Positions 10,936 through 29,520 of a stretch of DNA of 64,000 bases are shown here, piece by piece. The notes beneath the pieces were generated by a model that saw only the letters and a program-made list of their open reading frames with translations, did not search any database and had not been told where the DNA came from. The DNA is from Albula goreensis (lineage: Eukaryota > Chordata > Actinopteri > Albuliformes > Albulidae): NCBI GenBank assembly GCA_022829145.1, contig CM040741.1, forward strand, positions 45,378,180-45,442,179. The letters are read 5' to 3'. Made by a program: the position numbers and the translations under genes. Within the stretch, counting starts at the first letter, position 1; each line of letters begins with the position of its first letter.

Positions 10936-11516
10936 GCATATGCATTTAAATGACTGGCTACAGCACTAATAGAAATAGCCTTATTTCAGTGGATATTTCA
11001 AAGGTTATTGCATGCACAGAGCAAATAGCTGTATACACTTGTGACTGGAAGCAGAGAGGCTCTGATTTCCTCACAGAGGGGGGAAAGAACAAAGCTCTGA
11101 TGAGCATCTCAGGGGCTCCCGTCTTCTGTTTTAGCCTTTTACTCTCATCACTTTCTCCCCAGTCTAGCCTGACACCACTTTCTTGCCTGAGGCCAAATAA
11201 GATATTACATGTGTTTCCCATTAATTCCAGAAAGAATTCTGTGTGTATGTGTGTGTGTATGCTGATAGATTTCCCATCCATCAGCTCTGTTAGTAATAAT
11301 AACTAAACGTAAAGTCTGCTTTTATTTAATTGCACATGCTCTTAAAGAGACTATGGTATTGAATCCAAACAATAATGTCTGATAATGAATCTCTGTGCAT
11401 TTGTAATGCACTGTAAGGAAAATTGCCAACCATGTAGGTAAGTGGAGTTGATGGTCCTGTAATTTTCAATAGCAAGTTACCAACATATGAAAAGATGTTT
11501 ACAAATATTGCTGCTA

Positions 11517-17487
<5,971 letters not shown>

Positions 17488-17598
17488 CGTCAAGGTCGTT
17501 CTCTGGAGTCTCAGCGGCGTACCATTCGCTGGCTGGGCCGGTGCCATTGACTGTCATTGCAGCCACCTGGAAACTGTACTGACTGCCTTTTTCCAGGC
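17488..17598 (-). CDS. dcc: dcc exon, FN3 domain 3 end
   Basis: This 111-nt exon (37 codons, phase 1 on both sides) completes the third FN3 domain. It reads [19 protein letters not shown], then [18 protein letters not shown]. The strand-F tyrosine is in QYSFQV. N-G-T is a possible glycosylation sequon. The acceptor is CTTTCCTCAG/GCC and the donor GACG/gtaagg. Because it is symmetric in phase, skipping it would keep frame but break the domain. Confidence 0.95.
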
Positions 17599-18213
17599 CT
17601 GAGGAAAGAGCAGAGACATCCACTCACATCATTGTACCAGAGAATGACTGTGCATTCCTAAATCTTACAAGAGTGGGCAGGGCTCTGTCAGAGGACAGCT
17701 TTTCAGTCAGTTTACTTAATGAAGTGATCAGGCCCTTAGAAGGACACCACCTCATGCTCTCACAGCCTAACTGGGTCAAGTTCTATCAGAGGATGGCAAT
17801 GCAGTCCACCCTCAGATAATGTAGTGAAGGGTATAGGGCACAACAGTTATTACCGAAATAGTAATTCATTTGAAAATATCTCTCCACAGGAAAGCAATCA
17901 ATGTTTTTTCCCTATTTCAGTCATGCACAATAATGAATGTTACCACTAAACCTGTTCATTCTCTGTCTGAGAACCAGTTTCATCCAATAAATTCTGGCCA
18001 AGTAAAATCACTATTGCTTACAGAGCATCACTGAGATGAACTGAGATGAATTCATGAAAAAAGAGGTAGTGGTAATCAATATACTTAAATTTTCAGTATT
18101 TAATTGTTAGAGCATCTTGTTGGCATATTGACAACAGTCAAGCCTGCACCATGTAGTTGGTCAAAAAGTAAGGCACCATTCATGAGGAAAGTGATGAAAA
18201 ACAATCACAGTAC
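17599..18213 (-). other. dcc intron inside FN3 domain 3, 615 nt
   Basis: No repeat or extra exon recognised. It is the shortest dcc intron in the window. Confidence 0.9.
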
Positions 18214-18355
18214 CTGTGAAAAGATACCAGAAGTTATTTGGCTCTATTGTCTCCTGGTCCCCTCTTCGTCCAGTCTTCCTGTGGCGGATTTTGTAGCCAG
18301 TGATGAATCCATTCTGTGTGTTTGATGGAGGGGGCTGCCAGCTGACCTTGATGCT
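18214..18355 (-). CDS. dcc: dcc exon, FN3 domain 3 middle
   Basis: This 142-nt exon (phase 0 in, phase 1 out) reads [19 protein letters not shown], then [15 protein letters not shown], and ends PNNFWYLFT plus one base. It holds the strand-B tryptophan and the conserved GYKIRHRK strand with a basic patch (KTGRR). The acceptor is TATCTTTCAG/AGC and the donor ACAG/gtactg. It is separated by only 615 nt from the next dcc exon. Confidence 0.95.
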
Positions 18356-20023
18356 CTGAAAGATAACCAGAGAACTGAAGTGGAATCCAAAGAAAGAATC
18401 TGTCTTTTTCTAACACAGGATTCACTAAGGGGTGCTCACTTAGTGCTTCACATTCATCTTGAACTGCTTAGAGAAATACACTAAATATTCTCAGATGAGA
18501 GCCCATATGAGATGTTGTTTAAACAAATCAATTAAACCCAAAGCTGCCATGATGAAATGTTCAGTTAGTGATTGATACTTCCACCAGAATTCCTCAGGGA
18601 TTATACATTTCAGAGATCAAATCCAGGTTAGACCATATGTTATATGCATGAAAATGGAAGAAAAGGTCAAGCCTTGAACATTCATAGCTAACAAAACAAC
18701 CCCCACCAGCCCACCACCAAAACAGGGTCAGTCATGGACTGAATAAGGAGGATTTTTCTCAGAGAATGCTGACGGTCAGAACATTATAGCTCCATCAGAC
18801 AGCATTGATTAAACATAAAAGAATAAGAATGGCACAGCTCTGATATTTCAGATCTTTTCTGAGTTCCCTTAATTCATAGCAGTTATGTGTGAGAGAGGCT
18901 GTGAATGTATGTCTAAAATTATACTGTCAGTAAGACATTATTAGACATGAGAGGACTCATGTCTAATAATCCAGTATACAATGTTATTGAATCAATGAAA
19001 CATGGACGATGGTTTGTACATTTTAGAGACTGAAAGAAAACAAGCATGATTAAGAGAAAGCATGACTGGCAGGAGAGAATATTAGACTTTATGCTCCTTT
19101 TAATCATGGCTCCATTTTAAATAATTCAGTTTTGTAATGCATGTAAGACACCACAGTCTGATATTGAATCCAGACTGAGCCACTGCTGACTATGGCTATC
19201 TGTCCCACAGGATGCATAATTATCCTGAGCATTACCTGGAGAGGAAGAAATTTGCTCACTAGTGACCCCTGCTGGGAAGCCACAGACTGACTGCATGAAG
19301 CTGCACATTCTCTGAGTCATGTTGGCACACCCTCAAATTGCTGACTGCATGTGAAGAAAGTGAAGGCTTATGCTACTCCAGTCTTCAGCTTGATCAGCTT
19401 CACAGCAGAGATTGCACTGATTAGTATGGCTTGTAAAGATGATTGGGCATTCCAAAAATTGGAAAACATAATTAAAAACAGCATTTAAGGATTTTGTCAA
19501 TGAAATTCTTTACTTGATTATTCAAACTTACAAATATTATATCATATAGTGATCTGTTTCTCCATAGTTTAACTACTCAAAATAACTTTGATAATAGATG
19601 ATTATTTTAGTAGCAAGTATCAAATTGTGCTGTGAGACTCCCTGATAGTAAGATTAAAAAAAACCTGTACAGAAAAACTAAAACCATAATTATCCGTACT
19701 GCGGTAAAGCAGAATAGAATCCTGACCTGGTCAGCAATTACGTCAGATAATGGGAAAATACTAATTGCATCTGCTGTAGAGAAAAAAAATCACTTTGGGG
19801 CTTTCACAACTGTGATAACATCAATAGCCAATTTCTGCAATTTACACCTCTACAATAAAGGGATTTACCCGAGAATGCATAACATTTTGCTCTTTGGAAC
19901 AACTTCAAAAGGTTTTGCAAAATATTATGTTTTAGACCTAAATGCCACATATGCAGTGGCCCAGACATTGGACAATAATTCATCCCCTCTGTGATATTAT
20001 TACTGAATAGCCTGTAAAGCTGG

Positions 20024-20024
<1 letters not shown>

Positions 20025-20079
<55 letters not shown>
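20025..20079. repeat. (TCTA)n tetranucleotide microsatellite
   Basis: About 14 TATC/TCTA units without interruption, in the 9.5-kb intron of the third FN3 domain. GATA-type tetranucleotides are common in fish genomes. Confidence 0.97.
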
Positions 20080-20929
20080 GTAAAACCTGATATAATACAT
20101 TTATTCATTAATGGCTTTTTAATATGCAATTTATGTTCTGGGCCAGAAAAACAGTACTGGCATATCAGTGAAGAATGTTGTTCCAAAATGTTTTCAGAAT
20201 AGATCTCACAGCTTTTGATGGAGGCTTCAAATTCTGACACTATATCTTGCCAATGAAATTATACTGTTTTCAAGAAAATTGCTTGCAGATGTGTACCAGG
20301 AAAAAAAAATCCCCCAGCGAAGTGACAGGGACAGCATGTTATAAGACATGTCATCTTTTAGATGAGATGTGAAATCGAAGGTCCTGACTGTGGTCATAAA
20401 ATACCCCCTGACACTTATCATAAGGAGCAGGGTATCCCCTGAGTCTAGGCCAAATTCCCAAGCTGTCATTCTCAATCTGGCCACCTAAACAGCTGCCACT
20501 TTTAATTATCTTAATAATTTCCCCCTTATCCACTTCAGCTGACATGTGGTTAGTATCCTGGCACAAAATGGTAAAGTATCTGTATGTTAACTAAATGGGT
20601 GCTACACATTGTTGGTGCTTGAGGTGTGTTTGCCCCTCTTCACAAAAGCACATTGACTTTTAGGTGTCACAAAAATGGCATATCCCACTTACATTAATTG
20701 ATATTGATACTTTTTGAACTAATTGATAATTGAACTATTTCTCTGCAGTTAATAACCATTATACATTTATATACAATCCACTTAATTATGTTTCTTTGCT
20801 GATGTGTCCCAAAGAAAGGAACCATGTATAAAAAAATGACAAAAACAAAAGAATGAATCCAGTCAATGAGGTCCATTTCATGATGGAAATGGCTGCATTA
20901 TGGAAAGAAGTAGTAATATTAGCCATAAA

Positions 20930-21345
20930 AGCAAATTAATGATTAAAGAGGCACAGCTCCGGGCACAAAATGTCCAAAAGCAATACCTAATACATCTAAT
21001 TAAAATACCATGAAGAAATGCAGTGGAAATAACAGCTTCGCTCTTCACGCCTTGTCATTATTCCATCAGCATCTCCGACAATAAATATTTGGCTTAATTA
21101 ACCTCTGAGCAGGCCCATCAGAAGTCTGACACTGATGGAGCCGGCCACGATTCGCTGATACAGGAATCCTATCATATGTCTAATGACTGTCACATTGCCT
21201 CAGTAACGGGTCCAGTTAACGCCAGCTGCCTTGCACAGGGGGCCTCCATGCCATCTGCGGCAAAAAGAAGCCTGTTAACATGCAAATAAACCAATTAAAA
21301 TTCACGCGACACTGTTGCCAACGAGTTGACTCAATCCTGATTTAT
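20930..21345. other. candidate conserved non-coding element (TAATTA-rich)
   Basis: Unique, non-repetitive sequence with balanced composition between AT-rich flanks, deep in the 9.5-kb intron. It has several homeodomain-type cores, including TTAATTAA at 21094-21101, CTAATTAAAA near 20998 and CCAATTAAAA near 21290. More follow to about 21720 (AAGTAATTGATTAAC, TTTTAATTACTG). No long open frame with coding character was seen. Enhancer role is inference only. Confidence 0.35.
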
Positions 21346-24300
21346 CTGCTCTTCTCCGTTCACCACTTTTTGCACTTCTTCTTCCGTGCCGGGAGGACAC
21401 AGGATGGGGGAATGCTGGGTTGATTCACTTTGTCTGCGCTGTTGTGCACCAAGCAGCGTGTTTTCAAAAAGCTAGCCTTCACCTCCCATCTCGTCTCAGC
21501 GAGAGGATATGTTTCTGACCACACTGCCAACCGGTTTCACATCCTACCCAAGTGCTGCATGACTACATTAACCTCCTTGGCTCTTCTTCTTATTCAAAAC
21601 AAATCAATCAATACCAATATATCACATTTTCAATTAGCCGCACACCAATTGCCCAAGTAATTGATTAACATTTACTAGCACCTGTTTTTTGGCAGTGCTT
21701 TTAATTACTGATTACAGCAATCTTGATTGCGGTCCAGAAAGCTTGCTCTCACATGAGTGGCCCCTGGAGTTTTGGAGGGATGGCAAGGAGACAATTGAGC
21801 GAGGGGCTTTAAGCATTGTTTGGTCTCCTATTAAAGCTAATTGCCCCTCAAAGAACATAAAAAAGAAATCTGTTTTGAACAGTGTTAAATTAGACCCTAG
21901 TTGCATCGGACTTCACAGAGCAAGCAGGCACATACACTTGTTCGTCTTTCTCAGTGCATCAGCCTGTTTCAAATTCCACTAGCGAAGGAAGAAGTTCACA
22001 TCTTTAAAGGGTAAGGGAGGAGAACTGTAGCAAAAGTTCAAGATCGTAGATTACAGTACAACATTTTTACAGCAGCGGGAAGGTATCTTGCCAGATGCCA
22101 TAAAAGCGCGAAAGATAAATGAGCCCAAGGCACTACTGCATCTTCGATACTTCAGCAGCGTGGAGTTTTTTAAAGTTATTTTTATCTGAAGTATGTTGGC
22201 CAACATCGGAGAAAGAGTCCATGCCACAGGTCATCCAGTCCGTCAGTGCATATCATTAGCTCCCTTTCTGAGATATATATGATCATGTCCAGTTGCTTGC
22301 AAGTTACTTGAAAATGTCATAGCGTATCTAGCTTAACAATTCTCCAATTACTTGCATGTATTTTCTGTTTAAATCCACATTTTGTCATGTTTTGTTGTGT
22401 TTATGTATGATATAAGCAATGGCAGACAGGGAAGAAATAAAAATCCTACTGCTTTTTCCTACTATTTCTGTGCTTTCAGATGACTTCAACCAAATCAGAA
22501 TCCCAAATGTATTTTCAGATGTAGTGCTGCTGTATTCAACCATCCAATGAAATACTTTACAATAGAAGTGTCAAAGCTTTATTGGTTGTAGAACTAGTAG
22601 TTAAAGTATTTTGACAAGTGTGACAAACTAAAAAAATAATTGCTGATGTTACTTGCAGCTGAACTGTTGTTGCAAACAAGCATTTCTTGTTGTTGAACCA
22701 ATTTTATTCCAGGTTTCTTTTGAATATTTTCTATGGATTTTTAAAACTCAGATTTCCCAATTGTATTTGTGGGCTTATCTCATAACCCCAACGTCTTCCA
22801 TCAATTTGTGAGAGACAAAACAAGCATGCTTCTCTGTCTCTTTTATGAAGAATAAGTTGCCAGGCAGTTCTTTCAGTCTATCACTTCAGCAGCACAACCT
22901 TTATGTCTGTAAAGTGCATTTTATGCATAGCTGATTAGGAGTGCAGATACCCAATTGTCCAGAGGTGTCACTCTCCTTCAGTAAGACTATAAAAGAAAGA
23001 TTGTCCTGCCAGCTAAAACCCTCCCTTTCAGGAGGATACCAAGGAAAATCAATCAATGTCCTGCAATAGATTACAGCTACAGTCAGCACAGAAGATTTGT
23101 TGGCAATTTGTGGAGTGCACCTCTGAAACCCAATGTTTTAGCTGGTAACGTCACCAAACGTTTTGAATGAAATTCTAATGTAATTGCAAAAAATGATGGT
23201 ACATGTTGATGTTTTGATTTTGGTGAAGGGCTGTGATTTTAGACTCAACCGCATTTGTACAAATGAACTGGGATCATACTAAGACAAACATAAAAAAATA
23301 GAAAACTTTAACCTTATTATAATGAGAGCATGCGTTTATAAATTGAGGGACACATTTTTCCACCTCTCTGCATAGCCCATACAGTCCCATACATGGACTC
23401 AGTGGACCCCCTCCAGCTCCTTATGCCTGTGTCGAGATAAAATTGTTTTTAATTCCATTTCCATCATTGACTTTGCCCAGGCCCCAGGCACCACAGTCTC
23501 GGTAAGAAGAAATGCAATATAATATAAAATAGTGGTAAACAAAAAGAAAGGAATTACAAAAGGTGAGTCTCAAAGAGATTGCACTGGGCTTTGGCCTAAT
23601 CATATTTTGGATAAATTCAGTGTTCTATAGCCCCATGATTCTTTAAATAAGAGGGATTACAGCTGGATTTTGACACTTTTGGTAGGAGGTATGGCTATGG
23701 CAAGGCTCCGCCCATCCATGACATCTTCTTTCTGCCAAATATACTGGTGGCTGCTTGTTGACACTCTGACAGCCAATTGTATTCATGCTCCCTGTAGACT
23801 GGCAGTTACTTTGAATTCAGTGCAGGCTGTGTGGCTTTCTTGGAATGATACGAAATTACAGAGGTCTCTGTGGACTATGCAAGGTGGTGCCACTATTTAC
23901 TCAGTGTGAAGATTCACTTTCTATGCAGTTCCTGTCTCTGACCTGGCCAGCAGTCCACAGAGAACCAGATAAAGGACCAGCTCTAAACCAGCTCTGCCAT
24001 GTGAAAAGAGGATTTAGCTAACTGCTGTCTGTAGATGAATGAGCTAGTTAGCAGCAACATTTCTTAATCTAGTGAGACATAAAAGCTTCAGTTAGGTACT
24101 TTGACTACATGCTGTCTGAGACAGACTTCAGGCTAAGGAAATCTCAATATGATATATAACATCTAATGCAATTACATGATAGACAAAATGTCACATTAAT
24201 AAGATACCTAAACTTCAAATTCACAGGAGTCTACTAAATTTGAGCAAATTTGCCATGATATGTTTAATTTCCCATGATGCATGTTATCATTGTCCTCTAA

Positions 24301-27300
24301 ATGACAGCTGTCTGTGATTGTAATTTCACCACAGCGGGGCAGGCATTGTGCTGCATGTTCTTATTTTTTAGAGGTGTTTACATACTGTTGAATGGATATG
24401 AAGGGTTTGAGAAAATGATCCAAAGGATAGGAATGCTATTGCGTCAACCAGTGACTGAGCAGAGCACATTCCGCATGCTGTCCACCTGGTGTCTGGGACT
24501 GTGCGGAATGCACCCATAGCCTGATTCACAAACTCTACCCTGCTTACATCTCCCATCCATGGTAATAATACCTGAAGAGAAAGGCTGTCAACTTATTCTG
24601 GGGTATGCCAATCTGAGTGCTTTTCAGGAAGCTAATTATCTTATTGATATTCTCTATTTCAAACATGAGAATGGTTAATATGAAAAAGACCCTGAGCTCT
24701 CTGTCATTTGAACCATTCCTCACATGCCTCCAAAGCCCTTTCACATTACAATACATGTCTGCACGGCTTTCTTGTATAAGGGAGCTGACAGAGCTTACTG
24801 ATCACTATTCATGTGCTGAGGTATTTGGGTTAGACAAAAATGACACTGACACCACATTTTTAATGTAGGTATTAAACCTGTCAACATGTTACCCAGATCT
24901 AGGTAAGACTGGACCATTGCTGGACCATTTTAAGGGTGCAAGGCCCAAAATATATAATTATACATAATGCATAATACATCATACAATCATCAATCCATCA
25001 ATCATCATCAACATGCACTGTGGCATTACTTTAAATTCCATCCGCTTCTTGAGACCTCTGCTACCAAAGGTGGGAATTTGGCCCATTTTACTCTCAACTG
25101 TTTTGTTCTATGAATCAATTTAAAGGCACATAACCACCAACATCTCTAAATGTTTAGGTTAGAGTACAGGGCACTAATGTATCCAATTCTAGCCATCTGG
25201 GAAGTCCCAGATTATAATTGGACACTATTGTAGATATAATTTACATAGGCACTTGTCCAAGCCATCAAAATATAATTCAGTGAAATATTATATTCTCTGA
25301 GGATTTGCTATTAAGGTATTTGAAGCTACCATTCCCTTTACCAAAGTGTTGAAGTAATAAAAAGGTATTGGAAAATTTGCCACAAGCCTTTGTTGATTTC
25401 CCCAAGCTTATGTTAAAACCATATTATCTAATTCATCTAAGGTAATAAGCTGTGTAGGTAATGTATACTCACACTGAAATTCATTTTGACAGTTCCTAAC
25501 AGACTGTGGAATTATATTTGCCTACATTTGTATTTTTGTTTGAGGAGTACATACATGCATTTCCATCCTTTTGTGTTTCTCTGAGCTTGGATCTAGGTTC
25601 CACTCCTATACATCCACTGACAAGTGCACATGACATGTCAAAGTATGTCAAAATGTAATATTTTAGTCATTTATCTCAGATTTAGCTTTATACATTATAC
25701 ACATTTTTTGAAAAGGTTATTTGAGGTTACAACCAAAGTCACAGATTATTGATTAATCAATTTATGCAATGTACAGTAATTCTGTCTGAATTTTGTTGTG
25801 ATAAGGCAGTGACACTTACAACATTACTCTGCAAAATATACTACAATAACAGTTAAAATGACTAGGTTTATTTGTTGCTTCCTGTTACTTAATATTGCAT
25901 TTTATTTACTGTCTGTTGTAATGACTTTGACTGTACATATTATATACAAAACACAAATGTTATCATACATCACATGCTCACCTAACAGTGAAGGCATAAG
26001 CTTGTGGAATATGCAGTAATAGGAGACACAACGCAAGACAACTAGTAGCAGACATTACCACTCGGACTTGAAGGAAAACATGAGTGCACAAAAGAGGACC
26101 CATGCAGGTGAGGGTGTGTTATGCAACAATGGTTCCCAGGCAGAGTAACAATGCTGAAGGAAACTGTCCCTGAACATCAGCCCAATTAGCCCAACAACAC
26201 AGCAAAGCCTATTTACATTGTGCAACTGTCCATGAGAATACAGTGCAAGGCAGTTAAAGGGTTAACTAAAATAAATGCAGTATAACTACAGATACATTGC
26301 AGTTTCCCTCCAATGCATAATATTTGATATTTTATTGTGAACAAATGTAGAAATACAGTGCTTCATAGCAACAAACTAAATTAATACACCAGGGGTATGC
26401 TGATCTCACTAGAACTGTAGTCATTGTCATTGTATTCATTATTTGTATCAACATTATAGACAGACATATTTGTAGAATAATGGAAAAACTAGAAGGACAC
26501 AATAATAACATCATGTAATGAGGAAGGAATGACGCTTGGCATACAACATAATTATATGCTACCTGAGCGAGATCAACCTCATATGGTATCTCTGGAGGAG
26601 ACTTTTATGAGGGAAGAGATTCAAGACTTAGCCTACAGATCATATTTGTGAGCCCAAAAGATCTACAGAACATTTGCATTTTAACTATCATCATATACAG
26701 GGCTATTCCTTCACCTCAAAATTACACTTGTACAATCTGCCATTACTAAAATATTACAAGATACAAAGCTAGCATCTTTCTGACCATAAAACATTGCTAT
26801 GAAGTAGGCATAAGGTTTGCATCTTCCCCACCCCCTACAGCACACTAACTTACCTATTACCAAGACACATTGATTTCTTAATGTAACCGTCAAGATCCTT
26901 TCAGAAAAGCTATATACAAGAGTGAAACACAGACCAGAATGAATGATTCAGAGATGTACTCCAATCATAGTGTTCATAGTGTATTGATTGACAGTATCTA
27001 ATTAAAATAGATTTACAAACAACTTGCTGGATGATGCAGCTTTCAAGTTTCTTTGAAACACTATGGTATTTTTTCTGACTACACATTTCCCCAAATGAAA
27101 ATTATGCAAAGTCATTATGGAATATATATTTTCTGACTACTCTGCATACAGTTATAATGCACTGTATTTCCTACAGATATTTCTAACTATGCAAGAATAA
27201 ATCTTACACTGATGGTGGAGGGCAAGGATAGTGAAGGAAAGTGGAAGAGTGGGACAATCTATTTGTCTTATCCACATCAAGAGTGTTTTCCCATGACTCC

Positions 27301-27900
27301 AGCCAGCTTTGACCACATGGTTCTGTATGATAAAATGACTTATCAGATTAAATGACAGCAGTATTTGCTTTTTGGTCCGATACGGTGTCTGGGCGAAGAT
27401 ATCTGACAACTTGATACCACCCAATTTCACCTTTTGATCTGCACTTGGAAACATCACTGAATATTTCAATATGTCTAGTTCTGTATTACTGCATATTTGC
27501 ATCAATGGAACAGTGTCAACCATCCTTGACGGATGAAGTGAAAGGTAGTTCTTGGTATTGTTAATAGCTCTGGGTTTAGATTGTAGGATTTCCATTTCTT
27601 TAAGGACTCCATAGAAATTGCTTCATGGGATTAAAAGAGTGACAGTTTTAAAATTAATGCCTTCACATTTGGTATGTTGGACATTTTCTCAGCAATCCAC
27701 AGTTTTGCTGTTACCCCCACAATATGCAATACCATACAAAAGACAATTAGCACATACTGTAGTAATGCCGTGCACCCTAGGTAATGGACTGGGATAATGG
27801 CCCAACAAATTACATTTCTATCAGTGGGTATATACTAAGCTGTCTCTTACTGCAACCAATTAGATTTTATGTTTTTTAATGGATGGAATATGTAACTTAC

Positions 27901-27950
27901 TCTTGAGTAGACAACTTCTAAGGAGATGTTTTGAGGAGGAGCACTTGGCA
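27901..27950 (-). CDS. dcc: dcc 50-nt exon opening FN3 domain 3
   Basis: A very short exon (50 nt, phase 1 in, phase 0 out) that carries the first strand of the third FN3 domain. It reads VPSAPPQNISLEVVYSR, with the V split across the upstream junction. N-I-S is a potential N-glycosylation sequon. The acceptor is GAACAG/TGCC and the donor TCAAGA/gtaagt, a perfect six-base donor. I located it by predicting the missing peptide between the exons at 30763 and 18355. The length needed to keep frame was exactly 50 nt. An intron of 9.5 kb follows. Confidence 0.93.
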
Positions 27951-28489
27951 CTGTTCAAAAGAAAAAAAAAAGGATTAGTATGTTTTAATCAAACAAATAC
28001 ATGCTTGAATATTTTCTCAACAATTTACAATGACAATCAGTTCCAAAACTTGCAACTGAATATGACACTGTGTAGCCACAACTCAAGTGCTTTTGTCAGA
28101 CATGTTTGAAAGACTCTTCTGTGGATTCCAGCAATAATTTACTTGAGTTTGGCTGCAGCATTTAGTTTATATACAGCTGGCTGGTCATTGAATAGTGTTG
28201 ATCTCCTCTCACTCATTGGGGTAAGGAAGCAGTGTGTGGAATCATTAAAAAAAGAGGGGAAGCTGCTGCATGAGAGAACTACTCAATCAGCCTTATCACA
28301 TGCTAGGCTAATGTAAATAACCTCTTTAGAAACTCCAGATAACTGTCAGGTATTGAGCATGGCCTTTCTATGACATGCACTCTGTCTACTGGCAAAGCTT
28401 GGGGCATTCAATCATCCACTTGCCATTTAACTCCTCAAAGCCCATTCAGGGAGGATATAATATTATGCATGTCAATAGAGGAAGGGGTA

Positions 28490-29520
28490 ATGGAGTCAAA
28501 ATAAACACTGGATCAAATTAGGATGGATTTTGTGCATTGCAGCTTCTGAACCAAGGGCACAGCTGCCACAGGACTGGGGGAGGGGAGATAAGCAGGACAA
28601 TACTTTGCTGGTTTTCACTTTAAGTTTGCGATTTTCGACAATGGAGGTCGGGTTCACCCAAACAAGATGCACCACAAAAACCAGCTGGGGGAGCCCACTT
28701 TTCGCATCAGCGGAAGAGGCAGGTATGGTGGCCCAGTGTGTGAGAGGCAAAAGGTCATTAATTACCTCTGCAAAGACGATGGTAAAAAAGAGAAGTCACA
28801 GCACTCCATTTCATTACGGAGCACAAGGGGCCTTAATTAAGCAGGGAAATGGAAAAGGCAGGTCTCGCGGCTCATTTGAAACATTCAGCGAGCCGCCACT
28901 AATGGAAGCTGACAGACAATAAATTCCTCTGGCCTCTTAGCCCACGCTGAAGGTAATGGGAAAAGACAATCCACGGAATAAGTGAGTCTTCAGGCAGTGG
29001 AGGAGGGAAGACCACAGACTCATCTTGGCACCTTGTGCTTTTTTGGAGAGAGTGGGCTGAGCAGAGTCAGCTGCTCCCAATCGATCGATGGATCCTAGCC
29101 CGGGTCCGGCCGTCACGAAAAAAAAAAAAAAAAAAAATCAGCTAGGACAGGGGCAAGGTCCCGCCGTCTGAAAAGCAGCGGTGTGAGACTGATGGCGGTG
29201 GAGTCTTTGACATCATGGCACGATGACAGCATGCGCCATGACGATACAGCTCCGGCTCCGTCAACACGCTTCCTTGAGCGAGATGGAGATGAAGAGAGAT
29301 GGCTCATATGAATCCCTTTGGAGATAAGTGCTGTGCAGTAGTGGTGCTTTAGACAGATTAGGCACGGCATCAATGGAGGGGTCCTCCCCTCGCCAAGCAT
29401 TTGCTGCTTGTTCTCCGACGAGCAGAAGATTGTAAACTTTCCAAGATCACAGTACCTTGGCTCCTCGTGGACCGCTGCTATCACAGATTCTTGTAGAAGC
29501 TTTGAAGTTGTGTGTGACGA
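28490..29520. other. candidate conserved non-coding block, GC-richer
   Basis: About 1 kb of unique, clearly GC-richer sequence in the intron after the FN2 exons. It includes TTAATTAA at 28833-28840 and ATTAATTACC near 28757. Overlapping open frames on both strands (for example 28530-28922 plus and 29113-29484 minus) look like composition effects. I recognise no protein in them. The A20 run interrupts the block. Confidence 0.35.
29118..29137. repeat. A20 homopolymer
   Basis: A run of 20 A, T20 in the dcc transcript, directly next to a cluster of six-base palindromes at 29080-29112. Confidence 0.95.

Larger units (their letters stand above)
18356..27900 (-). other. dcc intron inside FN3 domain 3, 9.5 kb
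   Basis: Contains the TCTA microsatellite and the TAATTA-rich candidate element. The rest, including 22200-27880, shows no exon and no repeat family I recognise. A 147-codon minus frame at 27152-27595 has no known domain. Confidence 0.85.

Noticed and set aside
19632..19994. 120-codon plus-strand frame
   Set aside because: Lysine/isoleucine/asparagine-rich as expected of AT-rich DNA. No domain recognised.
27152..27595. 147-codon minus-strand frame, the longest in the window
   Set aside because: No recognisable domain, no link to flanking splice sites that keep dcc in frame, and it lies wholly inside an intron. Probably chance.
28530..29484. Frames of 130 and 123 codons on opposite strands
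   Set aside because: They lie in a GC-richer block where stop codons are rarer. No domain, and opposite-strand frames nearby argue for a composition effect.
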